A stretch of 64,000 nucleotides of DNA from NCBI GenBank assembly GCA_006503475.1, contig RSEH01000118.1, positions 78,140 through 142,139 of the forward strand, given 5' to 3'. Positions within the stretch are counted from its first letter, which is position 1, and each line of letters opens with the position of its first letter. A model generated the notes under the pieces. It had not been told where the DNA came from. It was given only the letters and a program-made list of their open reading frames with translations, and searched no databases. Positions 1 to 9,830 of the stretch are shown here, piece after piece. The translations under genes were made by a program, and so were the position numbers. Source of the stretch: Stentor roeselii. Its lineage: Eukaryota; Ciliophora; Heterotrichea; Heterotrichida; Stentoridae.

Positions 1-189
1 TGACCGTGGAGCAGGTGCAAAGAATGTGAGCTTGCCTTTATTAGTTTCTTTAAAAGGCTGGTTCCTATTCTTTAACTTCATGAGTCCACCGTTATTTGAA
101 TTGATGTAGGTATCCCTACCTCCTCCATCACAACTGTAGTGAGTGTATTTAGGGTCGAATGTTCTTCGTAGAGACTGAGTTATGTCCAT
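1..189 (-). CDS. N-terminal part of an unknown protein with a GRDTYI...NGG motif (cut by window start)
   Basis: The minus-strand frame opens with ATG at 189 and stays open to base 1, giving the first 63 residues; the rest lies outside the window. The N terminus MDITQSLRRTFDPKY is followed by a Gly-rich stretch, DGGGRDTYINSNNGG (about residues 21-35), and then a basic segment. I recall similar short GRDTYI/NGG motifs in small conserved protist proteins, possibly axonemal, but I cannot name the family. It is divergent from the coiled-coil gene starting at 469, with a 279-bp shared upstream region that turns C/A-rich and G-poor towards 469. No intron is needed in the visible part. The frame is convincing; function is unknown. 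Confidence 0.6.
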   Translation of the reverse strand, partial: MDITQSLRRTFDPKYTHYSCDGGGRDTYINSNNGGLMKLKNRNQPFKETNKGKLTFFAPAPRS

Positions 190-468
190 TTCTATTATTA
201 ACTGAATAAAGTAAAAAGAATTTCCACGTAATCAACGAGATAAAACATAAAAATAAGTACCAGAAGCCCATAGAGTCCTTTAAATACTCTTAATTTTTAT
301 TAGAACTAACTTAACTATTTCTCTTAAAAATCTCTTTAAACTTATAACGGTTTTTTCCTATTAAGAAAACTTCACCTTCCAAACCCTTTAAACAACCTCT
401 TCAACAATCAAATCTTCTTCCAAATAATCCTCAACAAAATCTTTCATAAAACAATCAATAAACTAAAA

Positions 469-1536
469 ATGAAACCAAAGGAAATAAACTACCTTGAAAA
501 AATATACGAATACAACAACCAGCTAAAAGGAAACGTTAAAAACATGAACGATCACATCGACACTGTCCTCGTAAAACACGAGCAAGATTTTCTAAATGCT
601 TTCAAATGTCAAATGTTTTCACTGAACTCTCAAATCCGAGAACTCAAGAAAAAAAACGAAGAAAACGAAGTACGACTCAAACGCGATGAACAAATCAACA
701 AACTTCAAAAAACTTTAGAGTTTTTTCAGGAAGAAGCTGTAAAACTTGGTGAATCAAGCCAGTACTTCAAAAAAGAAGCTGACAAATGGAAAGCCAAAGC
801 TGAAAGTCTTGAAGACGATAGAAAATTCTTGGAAAATCAGCTGAAGGCTACTAAAAGGAAAATAAAACTTCTACAAATCGAACCTGAGCCTTCAAAAGAC
901 TCAGAAGATTCAATGAAAAGTTCAATTTTCAAGACAAACGACTTAGTCACCTTCAAATTTCTTCCAAACAGCAGGTCAGGCGAGTTGTTACTTGACTTGA
1001 TGTACAAGCATCACTTTCACTTAGAAGACTTTTTATCTGAAGCAGAAAAAACCTTTAACGAAATTGAAAACAAGTTCAACGAGTCAGTCAAACATTTAAA
1101 GAATTGTCTGGAAGTTGAGAAGAAGAAGAATAAAATCATCGCCGCTCAACAAAATTCAGTTCTTTCAGTAAAAAGCGAAATGGAGAATTTGTTTTTGGAA
1201 TGTGTTGATGAAGTTAAGAAAGACGTCTGGAAAAGAAGAGTTGAAAACTTTGCGAATCAAAAATTTAGAAGAAATAACCAGACTGCTAAGGAAAACAATT
1301 ATTTTCCTGCTGCTGATAAAAGGAAAATACTGGAATTGTTGGTTTCTAAGGAAAAGGTGCTTATGATGTTGTATGAAAAACTCTTTCCACATCGAGCTGC
1401 TCATTATTCGCAAACTATGAAGGTTGAGGATAAGGCTGAAATTGAAGATATTGAAGAACTTATCAAGAAAGTACCTTCTAAGTCGGAAACTGAAAGGATG
1501 AATCATTTTAGAGGGAAGTCTGCACCTAATTATTAG
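469..1536 (+). CDS. Coiled-coil protein, unknown function
   Basis: 355 residues from the first ATG to TAG. The protein is rich in Lys, Glu and Asn. Long heptad-like helices cover roughly residues 30-140 (start near SQIRELKKKNEEN) and 175-240, separated by a less charged linker with SSIFKTNDLV at about 150-160. There is no signal peptide, membrane segment or catalytic motif. The region before the ATG is strongly C/A-rich and the region after the stop is G/T-rich, as for other genes here. A structural or scaffold role is possible, but nothing in the sequence fixes it. The gene call rests on length and on coding-like base use that differs from both flanks. Confidence 0.8.
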   Translation: MKPKEINYLEKIYEYNNQLKGNVKNMNDHIDTVLVKHEQDFLNAFKCQMFSLNSQIRELKKKNEENEVRLKRDEQINKLQKTLEFFQEEAVKLGESSQYFKKEADKWKAKAESLEDDRKFLENQLKATKRKIKLLQIEPEPSKDSEDSMKSSIFKTNDLVTFKFLPNSRSGELLLDLMYKHHFHLEDFLSEAEKTFNEIENKFNESVKHLKNCLEVEKKKNKIIAAQQNSVLSVKSEMENLFLECVDEVKKDVWKRRVENFANQKFRRNNQTAKENNYFPAADKRKILELLVSKEKVLMMLYEKLFPHRAAHYSQTMKVEDKAEIEDIEELIKKVPSKSETERMNHFRGKSAPNY

Positions 1537-2421
1537 TCTTTTAAGTAAAGTTTGATGAGATAAATTAAGGATGTGAGTTTAGAAATTTTAGTTTGTGGGA
1601 TAAAGTATTTGAACTGATAATATTTTATGGAAGATCATTAAGAATAGATTGTATAAGCAACTTATTCACCACTTTCAAGCATTTATTTAACTACTCAAAT
1701 CCTAGAATATTATTTACTATTCATTCTATCCATTACATAGCCGCAAAAGCTAATGAAGAGGCATGATTGAAATTTAGAAATAGTTTCTAAGTTAGGATAT
1801 ACAAACATCAATATCAAAAACTTTGATTTTTCTACCTAGTAAATCTTAAATTCAAACAACTATCTTTATTTCTGAAGACTCGATCATTCTTCTAAGATTT
1901 TTATCTAAAGCAGAAATTTTGATAATCATTTATCAGATACCGATGAATTTTACATTTTTACAATTCATAATAAAATAAATGCTAACTGGATTCGACTTAG
2001 ACTGTGTGGAACTAAATGGCTAAGATCAACCATAAGAATAATTTCATCTTGAGATTATAAAATAATTAATTATCTGCTCTAACTAATATCTTTGCTACTC
2101 AGATGAACTGATTATATACTAGGTCTTGATCTATATTTAAGTAAATCAATGAAAAATAATCTTTGCTATGTTGTGATTATTTAGTACTGAAATGATCATG
2201 AGAATAATATGATACCATAGCCTCAAATATTCACTAAAACTATTATCTTTAAGATATTAATTTCTAAAATCTATTAAGTAATCATAAATATAATTTTGAA
2301 AGATTTCATAATTATCAAGTAGCAGTATCTTATAGCTTTTTTAAAAGTTAAATAAAAAATTATACTATGAAGGTTTAATCTACATAGACAATCAAAGAAT
2401 AAACTGCAGGATTATATAAAT
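1537..2421. other. Gene-free AT-rich stretch (885 bp)
   Basis: All six frames are broken by frequent stops and I see no 15-nt GT...AG intron that would rescue a gene. The first ~100 bases are C-poor and G/T-rich (3' flank of the upstream gene); the rest is mixed AT-rich sequence. No tRNA-like or repeat structure was seen. Confidence 0.6.
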
Positions 2422-3174
2422 ATGCTGGCTTTATTGATGATTTTGAAAGCTGCTATCTCTTGTAATGAATTTTGCTCTGTGGCTTGCCAGATTTTTAATG
2501 CTGAAGAAACATGCTACCAGAGTTGTGATTGTCCAGTCCAGCCAAAAATCAAGATCCTTCCATCATTCCTTCAAATAGCATTCGAAAGATTCAAGTCAGA
2601 TTTTTACAAATCGAGCGAATGCAACGAAACCAGTTTTCTTAAATGCAAACTCTTATCATCCTACTCTGACTTCCTAGCATGCTACTCAGAAAGTGGCTGT
2701 AAAAATTTAGTAGAGTTCAAATACCTGACTGAAAACCTTCCAAAAGACCTGTGGCTAGCGAGTTCTCCTCAACATCTTGTTTCATACATTCAAGACATGA
2801 CAGAAATGAACTTTTACCGAACTTTCGACATTTGCCAGAGAGGGTGCCTTGATGAGTTCTTCGCAGCATCCAACTCAGGGATTGAGTATTTTCCTTTTGA
2901 AGATTGCATCGGCCTTTGTGGCGAAAAACTTGACAAGGACATTGATGAGAATTGTTTAAATGCTTGTGTCGCGATTTGTCCATCGCAAGACTCTTTCTGC
3001 TTCAAAAATTGTTTAAAGAAAAAATGTGACATTCAGGAAGGGAAAAGGAAAAATAGAAAGTGTATTGGGTGTAATGAAAATTTACAGAAGGTCATGGAAC
3101 CTCCAAAAGAAATTAGATGTCCTGTTGATGATCCAGAGTTTAGGGATAAGTTCAAAATTAATCAATTTCTTTAG
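2422..3174 (+). CDS. Secreted cysteine-rich protein, unknown family
   Basis: 250 residues. The N terminus MLALLMILKAAIS is a short hydrophobic signal peptide, followed at once by a cluster of closely spaced cysteines (CNEFCSVAC, then CYQSCDC). A second Cys-rich part lies at about residues 135-220, with CX3C-type pairs (CQRGC, CLNACVAIC, CFKNCLKKKC), and a final CIGC near 217. No transmembrane segment follows the signal, so a secreted or vesicle-lumen protein with many disulfides is likely. The family is not recognised; the Cys spacing does not match EGF, kringle or furin-like repeats. An overlapping frame at 3026-3226 is a shadow. The ATG at 2422 is the only one that keeps the signal peptide. 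Confidence 0.75.
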   Translation: MLALLMILKAAISCNEFCSVACQIFNAEETCYQSCDCPVQPKIKILPSFLQIAFERFKSDFYKSSECNETSFLKCKLLSSYSDFLACYSESGCKNLVEFKYLTENLPKDLWLASSPQHLVSYIQDMTEMNFYRTFDICQRGCLDEFFAASNSGIEYFPFEDCIGLCGEKLDKDIDENCLNACVAICPSQDSFCFKNCLKKKCDIQEGKRKNRKCIGCNENLQKVMEPPKEIRCPVDDPEFRDKFKINQFL

Positions 3175-3375
3175 GATAAATGGATCAATAGGAGTTAGTG
3201 ACTTTTCAAGATTTTTTCAGATATAAAATTATTGGCAGACCAGGTTAAATTGATCATATAAATAAAGCATAATCACAAGAAACTGTAATCACTTCTAACG
3301 AAGAAGTATCCAAAATACTTAAAGTTTTAACTTAAGTAATTAAAACTTCTTCCCAAAATTCAATTTATTATTAAA

Positions 3376-4191
3376 ATGAATCACCCTCTAATAGAATCTT
3401 TATTTGAAGCAATCGACACTCATTTAAACAAAAAATCCAAACCGAAACTGGACTTCTTTCTCCAAAACTTAAAAGAAAACTTATTCGAAAACAATAATAA
3501 AGGCAAAAACCTTCAAAACCTTGTGAATTTCCTTTCTTCTCACACTGAAATTTTGATAAACAAATCAGACGGCACCACAACCCAATTACAAGTAGACCAC
3601 TCCATCAAGATTCAACTTCTATTAAAATTATCAGAAGATAAAATGGAAGTTCCAGATCTAAAGCTGCGAAGTCTCAATACAAATCACTCATTTTTTCTAG
3701 ATTTCAAATCCAAGTCATCTACCGAAATCCAAATCAACAATCAAAGTCTAAGATTCATAAAAAAATCAAAAAATTATTTTATTCAAGTTCACATTTCTTC
3801 TAAAAGTGTCTTTCAATGCAGTGAAGATTTCATAATTTATCCTTATTCTTCATTCATAACCAGAGGAGGCATCTTAAGTTTTTACTTTAATGAAAAAAAA
3901 TTAGTTCAAACCCTTGAGCCTCTTTACGACGATTATGCAGACCTGAAGCTCAGCGAAGTTTGGACGACTCAAAAAGTGAGTTCAAAAAACAACCAAATTT
4001 TTGAAGATCTAAAAAAAAATAACTCAAAAGAAGTTTTCTGGCAAATCTCTTCTTTAGACGACGTTTTTATCAAGAAGCTTTTGAGATCTACAGAAGGATG
4101 CCCAGATGGTTTCAGTTTCCCATTAGAACTAAAACACGGAATGATCTTCGACATAGGAAACGAAAACTTCCAGTTAGAATTAAAACAATAA
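3376..4191 (+). CDS. Hypothetical protein, 271 residues
   Basis: A clean frame from ATG to TAA. The N-terminal ~55 residues look helical (MNHPLIESLFEAIDTH..., then Asn/Lys-rich); the rest alternates short hydrophobic and polar runs typical of beta structure and ends in MIFDIGNENFQLELKQ. The end could be the last strand of a small beta-sandwich (an FHA-like fold was considered), but no diagnostic residues are present. There is no signal peptide or membrane helix. Only 62 bp separate its stop from the next gene on the same strand. Function unknown. Confidence 0.75.
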   Translation: MNHPLIESLFEAIDTHLNKKSKPKLDFFLQNLKENLFENNNKGKNLQNLVNFLSSHTEILINKSDGTTTQLQVDHSIKIQLLLKLSEDKMEVPDLKLRSLNTNHSFFLDFKSKSSTEIQINNQSLRFIKKSKNYFIQVHISSKSVFQCSEDFIIYPYSSFITRGGILSFYFNEKKLVQTLEPLYDDYADLKLSEVWTTQKVSSKNNQIFEDLKKNNSKEVFWQISSLDDVFIKKLLRSTEGCPDGFSFPLELKHGMIFDIGNENFQLELKQ

Positions 4192-4253
4192 CCAAATAAT
4201 TCACTTTCCCGAAAATCCTGCATTCTCCTGATTTCAATCAAAAATAATAAATA

Positions 4254-6791
4254 ATGGTAATAAAGTCGAAAATCTATGAATTCCTCAAGGAAAACCTCGG
4301 CGAATACCTTTACGGCTTCGAAAAAAACCAGCTAGACGTCGGTTTACTCTCAGGGCGCATCGAGCTGGTCAACGTGAATTTCCGTCCTGACAAAGTGAAT
4401 GAATTACTCGGGAGCCAAGGGCTCCCGATTCATATAAAAGCTGGCTTGATAGGAAAACTAAAGCTCAAATGCAACTACATCTCTTTCTTAACAAGTCCTG
4501 TCGAAGTCGAACTTGATGAACTTCTCCTGGTCTTTGGACCTATTTCTTTGATTTACAAGGAACAAAAAATGAATGTCGAGACTGACCCTGAAGTCATTCT
4601 TTGGCAATTGAATAAAGAAGATGAAATTCTTAATTATAGTAAAAGAAAAGCTAGAAGTCAGGCACTTTTTGATGCTTTTTCTGCCTCGGAAGCGGAAAAA
4701 TCTAGGGAAAATCAGGAAGTCTCGAGGAAAAGTCGCTCGAAAAATAGGGAAAGTCAGGAGAAAGGAAGGAGAAAGTCGAAAAGAAAACAAAATCATTCTG
4801 ATGTGCCTCATGGAGGGGATGAAGAAGTTCTTGATCCTTCTCATTTGCAGAATAATGGGTTTAACTTTGAGCAGAAGTTAAAAAGTGCGAAGTCTAGTTA
4901 TACTGAAGAGTCGTATTCAGAAAGACCTAAAAAAAAGACTTTTGTTGAGAAGTATTTTACGAAAGTACTGAGAAATCTTACATTGACTGTTAAAACTGTT
5001 CATATTAGCTATGAAGATGAATCTTATTCTTTTGAAAATCCTTTTTCTATTGGGTTTTCAGTCGAAAAAATTGAAATAAAAAATGTTTCGCAAGAGTGGA
5101 CAGTTTCTCAGGGAAAAGCAGTTAAAGTTGTCAGTAAAAACAAAACAAATATTAAGGAAATTTTAATCTCCAATGCTGCTGTTTATATTTATGGAATGGC
5201 TAGTGTGGTGATTCCGACCTCCTTATGGGAAGGCACAATAAACTCAGAGATCGGTATATTCGAGGCATTTCCCGCTTACGAAGTTCGAGAATTCATAATC
5301 CACCAGTCAAAACTCCTATCAAAAGACCACGCAAGCACATTCCTTCAACCAACCTCCGCAAAAGCCTGCATAACCTTCAGCGAAGAGTTTCCAGAGCTTA
5401 AAGCAGTAGGCCTAGTCGAAAGCATTTCATTTAAATTCACTCCAGTAATGGCTGAATGTCTAAGAAACTTCTACGATTACTGCACAAACGTCCAAATATG
5501 GCCCCTGGTCCTTCGATACCGTCCAGTTGATCGAATCCCAGGGCGAAAAGTGAAGCGCGAACACAGAAAAGAAAGAAAATTTCGAAAAGAAGTCATTTCT
5601 AAATGGTTTTTTTACGCTTTTCAATTCGCTAAACTAAAAAACGCCGCTTTGAGGTATGTTCGAGAAAGGAGAAAAGAAAGAGAATTTATACAAAAAATGG
5701 AAAATAATGAAAAAATCAGGGCAAAAGCCAATGCGTCGAGAAAAGTTGAGAAAAAAGTTGAGGAAAAAAAAAATGAAGGAACTCTTGCATCGATTTTTAA
5801 TATTGGGAAAAATATCACTGTTCCTTCTGGGATTGGAAATTTTATTGGAAATAACGCGAAAAAACCTCCTATTGTGCAGAAACAGCTGAAGAGACCTTAT
5901 GACGGTGAAAAGTACTTCAGCAAAGTTTTAACTAATTCTGAAATCGAGATTCATGTTAATCTTTGTAAAGTTTCTTTAAGTGATGATTCAAACTCATTTG
6001 AAATTGAAGTAATAGTTCATGAGTTCTCGAAATGCATGACAACTTTAATGGACGAAATGAATTCAATTATTTTAGTTCAAGATTTCTGTTTAAATGTCAA
6101 AGCGAAAAAGACCTGCCAAGAGTTTTTCAGATGTTCTGGGAAAAAGTTTTCAAAAAGCTCCTCTTCAGACTATGCCTTAAAAGCAAAAGTTGTATATCGA
6201 CCTGCCGAAGTTTTGAACCCAAATGATTTATTCACAACTCTCAACATGTATGAAAGTTCAATCGACATCGGGACTTTCAACATAAACTACAACCACTTCA
6301 CCATTTCCAGAATTCTCGAAATAATCCAATGCTTAAAATTTGATAAAGCCTTCAGAGCCAACCAAAACGAAGACTTCTTAAAAAAAGCTCTCGAAACCTT
6401 AACAAGAAAAAAAAATAACAAGTTTTTCAATAAAACCTTAAAAAAAAAAATCTCTTCTCAAAAACTTGCAAGTCAAATCGGAGACATTCAAAAGTGGGTA
6501 GAAGAGAAAATCGTTGAAATAAATTCAACTTTTTCTTTCATCATGTTTCGATTTGAACTGAATTCTTTTGGTGGAATTGCTGGACTTTGTGGAAAAGATG
6601 AAGTTGTTTTAAAGGCTGAATTTCCGAGCTGCAGTTTTTCTGTTGTGAAAGGGAAGGAATTGACTTGTTTAAACGGGTTTGGATTTTCTTTAAAAACCGC
6701 GAGTACACCTGCGGGGCTTTATGACTTTTTAAATATTATTGCTGGGATTCTTAATGACAAGCTAAAAAGATTGAAGCGGGTTAGTTGTTAG
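4254..6791 (+). CDS. VPS13-like chorein-domain protein, short form
   Basis: 845 residues. The N terminus (about 1-110) is a chorein_N domain: a leading helix IYEFLKENLGEYLYGFEKNQ, then LLSGRIELVNVNFRPDKVNELL and a following beta segment VEVELDELLLVFGP. This is the mouth of the lipid-transfer groove in VPS13/ATG2 bridge proteins, which move lipid between membranes at contact sites. Residues 140-225 are a charged, probably disordered insert; residues 225-440 and 590-835 resemble extended-chorein beta segments. Family members usually exceed 3000 residues. Here the frame ends in TAG at 6791 and the next gene runs the opposite way, so the protein really is short, resembling only the N-terminal part of VPS13. 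Neither VAB/WD-like nor C-terminal domains are present. Confidence 0.85.
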   Translation: MVIKSKIYEFLKENLGEYLYGFEKNQLDVGLLSGRIELVNVNFRPDKVNELLGSQGLPIHIKAGLIGKLKLKCNYISFLTSPVEVELDELLLVFGPISLIYKEQKMNVETDPEVILWQLNKEDEILNYSKRKARSQALFDAFSASEAEKSRENQEVSRKSRSKNRESQEKGRRKSKRKQNHSDVPHGGDEEVLDPSHLQNNGFNFEQKLKSAKSSYTEESYSERPKKKTFVEKYFTKVLRNLTLTVKTVHISYEDESYSFENPFSIGFSVEKIEIKNVSQEWTVSQGKAVKVVSKNKTNIKEILISNAAVYIYGMASVVIPTSLWEGTINSEIGIFEAFPAYEVREFIIHQSKLLSKDHASTFLQPTSAKACITFSEEFPELKAVGLVESISFKFTPVMAECLRNFYDYCTNVQIWPLVLRYRPVDRIPGRKVKREHRKERKFRKEVISKWFFYAFQFAKLKNAALRYVRERRKEREFIQKMENNEKIRAKANASRKVEKKVEEKKNEGTLASIFNIGKNITVPSGIGNFIGNNAKKPPIVQKQLKRPYDGEKYFSKVLTNSEIEIHVNLCKVSLSDDSNSFEIEVIVHEFSKCMTTLMDEMNSIILVQDFCLNVKAKKTCQEFFRCSGKKFSKSSSSDYALKAKVVYRPAEVLNPNDLFTTLNMYESSIDIGTFNINYNHFTISRILEIIQCLKFDKAFRANQNEDFLKKALETLTRKKNNKFFNKTLKKKISSQKLASQIGDIQKWVEEKIVEINSTFSFIMFRFELNSFGGIAGLCGKDEVVLKAEFPSCSFSVVKGKELTCLNGFGFSLKTASTPAGLYDFLNIIAGILNDKLKRLKRVSC

Positions 6792-6907
6792 TCGATAAAT
6801 TATGAAGAAACTTACAATATAGTGTAAAAAATAATAACTTATGATTGATTAATTATTAATCGTTATTTTTATTGAAAAAATTTTAGGTTTGATTATTTTT
6901 ACTCAAA

Positions 6908-8785
6908 TTAAATAAGTAGGACAGTTTCTGTCCTTGTATCTTCTTCGAAATAAGAGGAAACGTTCATTGGCATTGACATCTGCAATGGACTACTTCGGGG
7001 AAGTTTAGGTCCTATTAAGTTGTGAGTTGATTGATGTTTACGAAATTCTATATCTTGAAGTGCATTTAAAGCGTGGACTGCTTCGTTTCTGGCTAGTCCG
7101 GAATCTTGAGAGACTGTTAAAATCAGGGCTTTTACTGCTTTTTTCTGACGAATCCTTCCGATTAGATATATTGCATCAGCTTTTACTGTTTGATGGTCAG
7201 AGAACTGAGCTATTGAAGTCATTCCTTCGGAGTTCCTTGATACAAAATTGCCGTAGAGGTTTTTGTATTCGGCTTCAAGTCCTTGTGAGCAAGGTTCAAA
7301 GTTCTGATCCACTTCTTTATTAAGCGTTTCCTGTCTAATAATCAATTGAATATGCACTTTTTCAGCTCTAGCCAGAAACTTATAAATAGCCAAGTCCCCT
7401 TTAGCAGTATCCTTCGGTGTTTTTCCATCAATAGTCCTAATATAAACCTGTGCTCCAGCTTCCACAAGTGCAACAACAACCTTATAATGTCCAGAATGTG
7501 AAGCAAGGTGTAAAGGAGTCCAAGCATTTTTCCCTCCTTGAATATTCAAATCAAAAGCAACTTTTCCCTGTTTCCCAAGTTTAAAATTTTTCTCTTTAAC
7601 CCAATTAAAAGCAGAAGCCTGTCCTTTTCGAGCAGCAATATGAAGAGCAGACCAATTTTCATTATTCAAATGATTTTTATCCACATCACAATCAGTGATC
7701 ATATCAGCGATGAGAGCATTTCTATGTTTATGTTTTTTATAAACCGACATCAAATGATGCAGACAAGAGTTGCCGTCACTGTCATAAGCGGTGAGTCTCG
7801 ATTCAGATTTAAGAATAGTCGAAACAAGCCAAGGCTCGGACTTCAAAACGGCTAAATTAAGGACACTTCCGAAGACCCCTCCTCCAATATCGAATCGGGC
7901 TCCAGCTTGAACGAGGATCTTCGCGGCTTGAACGTTGTCCTCCTTCAACGCGACCATTAAAGGTGAAAAGCCGTCGACGTCGACAGGGTCCAAAAAGCAG
8001 CCAGCTTCAACAAGTCCTGTTAAAACTCCGATATCGCCACAGGCAGCAGCAAGATGCAAAAGACTTTTCTGCCGAGCGTCAAGTTTATCAATAAAAAAAT
8101 CTTCGTCGCTGAAGGTTTGCAAAAAGTCGAAAAGACGAAGACTTGAAAGATTCAGCATTTTTTTTAACTTTGAGATAATCGGGAAGCCGATGTGACCTTT
8201 GACTAGCTTTGGACTTGAAGGGATCAGGTATCTGAACCACTCGAGACTGATTTCTTCGAGATTTGAAAGTTTGCTTAGAGGACTGGGAAGGATGTTGAAC
8301 TCGTTTCCGTGCATGTGAAGGATTTTTAAATTGGATAATTCGCCTAATTCTTCTGGAAGGAGTTTTATGTGATTGTCTGCTATTGAAAGGGACTCTAGTT
8401 TTATCAGGTACTGGATTTGACTCGGAAGGGAAAAGAGAGAGTTGTCGCTTAGGGTTAGTGATTGAAGAGGAAGTTTAAAGAGGGACTCTGGTAAAACTGT
8501 CAGCAGGTTGTGGTCGAGCTTTAGAACTTTTAAGTGCTCTAAGCTGGATATTCGGTCTGTTAGCACCTCGAGTTTGTTGTTTCTTAGGTCTAGTGAACGG
8601 AGATGACTGAGAACACCAAATACATTACTTTCTAAATTTGAAATTTGATTATCCCTTAAATCCAAATGAATAATCTTCGCAGCAAATCCGGTAAACATAG
8701 CCTTATCCACCGTATTTAAATTCTTATCCTTAAGTACCAGTTCTCCAGTGGGTGTTAACAAATTTTCATATCTTTCTTGAGACAT
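6908..8785 (-). CDS. Leucine-rich-repeat plus ankyrin-repeat protein
   Basis: 625 residues read leftward from ATG at 8785. Residues ~25-190 hold about seven LRRs of the LxxLxLxxNxL type (for example LRSLDLRNNKLEVL and LKVLKLDHNLLTVLP). Residues ~235-470 hold ankyrin repeats with good consensus (KSLLHLAAACGDIGVL, TPLHLASHSGHYKVVVALVEAGA). The C-terminal ~150 residues are mixed, with a possible single helical repeat near ARNEAVHALNALQDIEF. Both modules mediate protein binding, so a scaffold or adaptor is likely; no catalytic domain is seen. Its start codon is 16 bp from that of the divergent LamG-like gene. No intron is needed. Confidence 0.9.
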   Translation of the reverse strand: MSQERYENLLTPTGELVLKDKNLNTVDKAMFTGFAAKIIHLDLRDNQISNLESNVFGVLSHLRSLDLRNNKLEVLTDRISSLEHLKVLKLDHNLLTVLPESLFKLPLQSLTLSDNSLFSLPSQIQYLIKLESLSIADNHIKLLPEELGELSNLKILHMHGNEFNILPSPLSKLSNLEEISLEWFRYLIPSSPKLVKGHIGFPIISKLKKMLNLSSLRLFDFLQTFSDEDFFIDKLDARQKSLLHLAAACGDIGVLTGLVEAGCFLDPVDVDGFSPLMVALKEDNVQAAKILVQAGARFDIGGGVFGSVLNLAVLKSEPWLVSTILKSESRLTAYDSDGNSCLHHLMSVYKKHKHRNALIADMITDCDVDKNHLNNENWSALHIAARKGQASAFNWVKEKNFKLGKQGKVAFDLNIQGGKNAWTPLHLASHSGHYKVVVALVEAGAQVYIRTIDGKTPKDTAKGDLAIYKFLARAEKVHIQLIIRQETLNKEVDQNFEPCSQGLEAEYKNLYGNFVSRNSEGMTSIAQFSDHQTVKADAIYLIGRIRQKKAVKALILTVSQDSGLARNEAVHALNALQDIEFRKHQSTHNLIGPKLPRSSPLQMSMPMNVSSYFEEDTRTETVLLI

Positions 8786-8801
8786 TTATCAAGCTATAAA
8801 T
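8786..8801. promoter_or_regulatory. 16-bp spacer between divergent start codons
   Basis: The ATG of the LRR-ankyrin gene (minus, 8785) and the ATG of the LamG-like gene (plus, 8802) are separated by only 16 bp. Any promoter elements and 5' UTRs must therefore overlap the opposite coding region or be extremely short. No motif can be assigned. Confidence 0.5.
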
Positions 8802-9830
8802 ATGTTATTACGCCTAATCACATTGATATATTTGAAAGTTTCAGCTTCTTATCTGTAACCTCTCCTTAGAGACGACTGCTGGTCAGTCCCATTCACAGTC
8901 TGCATCGACAAGCACGTCTTATCCGACGCCAACTCCGCTGAAAGCCTTGTAGGCTGGTGGACGTTCGACGACGAGTTCGGCCACGACTATTCTCCAAGTC
9001 TTAACCCGATGCAAGAAGTGCCCCCAGCAGGCCTCTCTTTATGTAAACACCAAACAGCAGGCAAAGGGTCTTCCTTACTTTTCAACGGTACAAACAACGG
9101 GAGAATCCCGCATTCGAGTTACTACGAATCAGACGAGTTTTCCATTTCTTTCTTTTTTTACTTGTCAGAAGACTCCACAGGTGACTGGCGGACAGTCTTT
9201 CATAAAGGGTCAAGTTCTCAAGAAATGACTCCAAGTGTCTTTCTCTGGCCGAAAGAAAGAAGACTGCATGTTCGAGCAAGTACTCAGTTCTCTTGGAATG
9301 AAGGACTTGACTCAACTGCTGTTATAAAACTTAGAAGATGGACACATTTAGCTGTTGTTGGCTCTGGACAGCTGCTTCAGTTATTTGTCAATGGAATTTT
9401 AGACTCTCAGGTTATTTTGAAAGCACCTATCAAGTCTAATAGAGGAGAAATTTATCTTGGGAAAGATCCTTGGCATTCTGGGTTCAAAGGGTTTTTAGAT
9501 GATCTTAGGATTTTTAATAAACCGCTTCATGAAGAGGATTTTAGACCTATTGCTGCACCCACTACGCCTTTACCTGCTGTTTCTGGAGTTATGCTCGGGT
9601 GTCAACTGTGTAACTATGATGATGCTCTTGCTAGTTGTAGAGATGATTATCATCTTTGCTCGCTTGAAGAACTTTATTCGGGACCTTTTGAAATGGCAAG
9701 GGCCATGGGATGGTTCAGGTTTACTGCTGATGTTTGGACTAGGAATACTGATGACCAGACTACTACCACTGCGGATGAAATGCAAGACCCGGATTTGTTT
9801 AAGTTGGGGATGTGCTGTTGGGATTATTAA
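8802..9830 (+). CDS. Secreted LamG/concanavalin A-like lectin-domain protein (one 15-nt intron)
   Basis: The frame is joined over an intron at 8855-8869, giving 337 residues (exons 8802-8854 and 8870-9830). Exon 1 supplies a signal peptide (MLLRLITLIYLKVSASY), then LDDCWSVPFTVCIDKH. A LamG_3-like jelly-roll spans about residues 50-250: a WW pair with the start of a beta sandwich, SLLFNGTNN, WTHLAVVG, LFVNGILDSQ, then FKGFLDDLRIFNKPL near the end. The C-terminal ~80 residues carry a Cys-rich module (GCQLCNYDDALASC, HLCSLEELY, MCCWDY) that I associate with LamG proteins of alveolates. It probably binds carbohydrate at the surface or in secretory vesicles. A frame starting only at the ATG at 9009 would lose the signal peptide and the start of the domain. 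Confidence 0.85.
8855..8869 (+). other. 15-nt spliceosomal intron (LamG-like gene)
   Basis: GTAACCTCTCCTTAG. It splits codon CT|A between signal peptide and mature protein; retention gives an immediate TAA. Unlike the other six introns in the window it has C, not A, at position 10. Confidence 0.85.
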
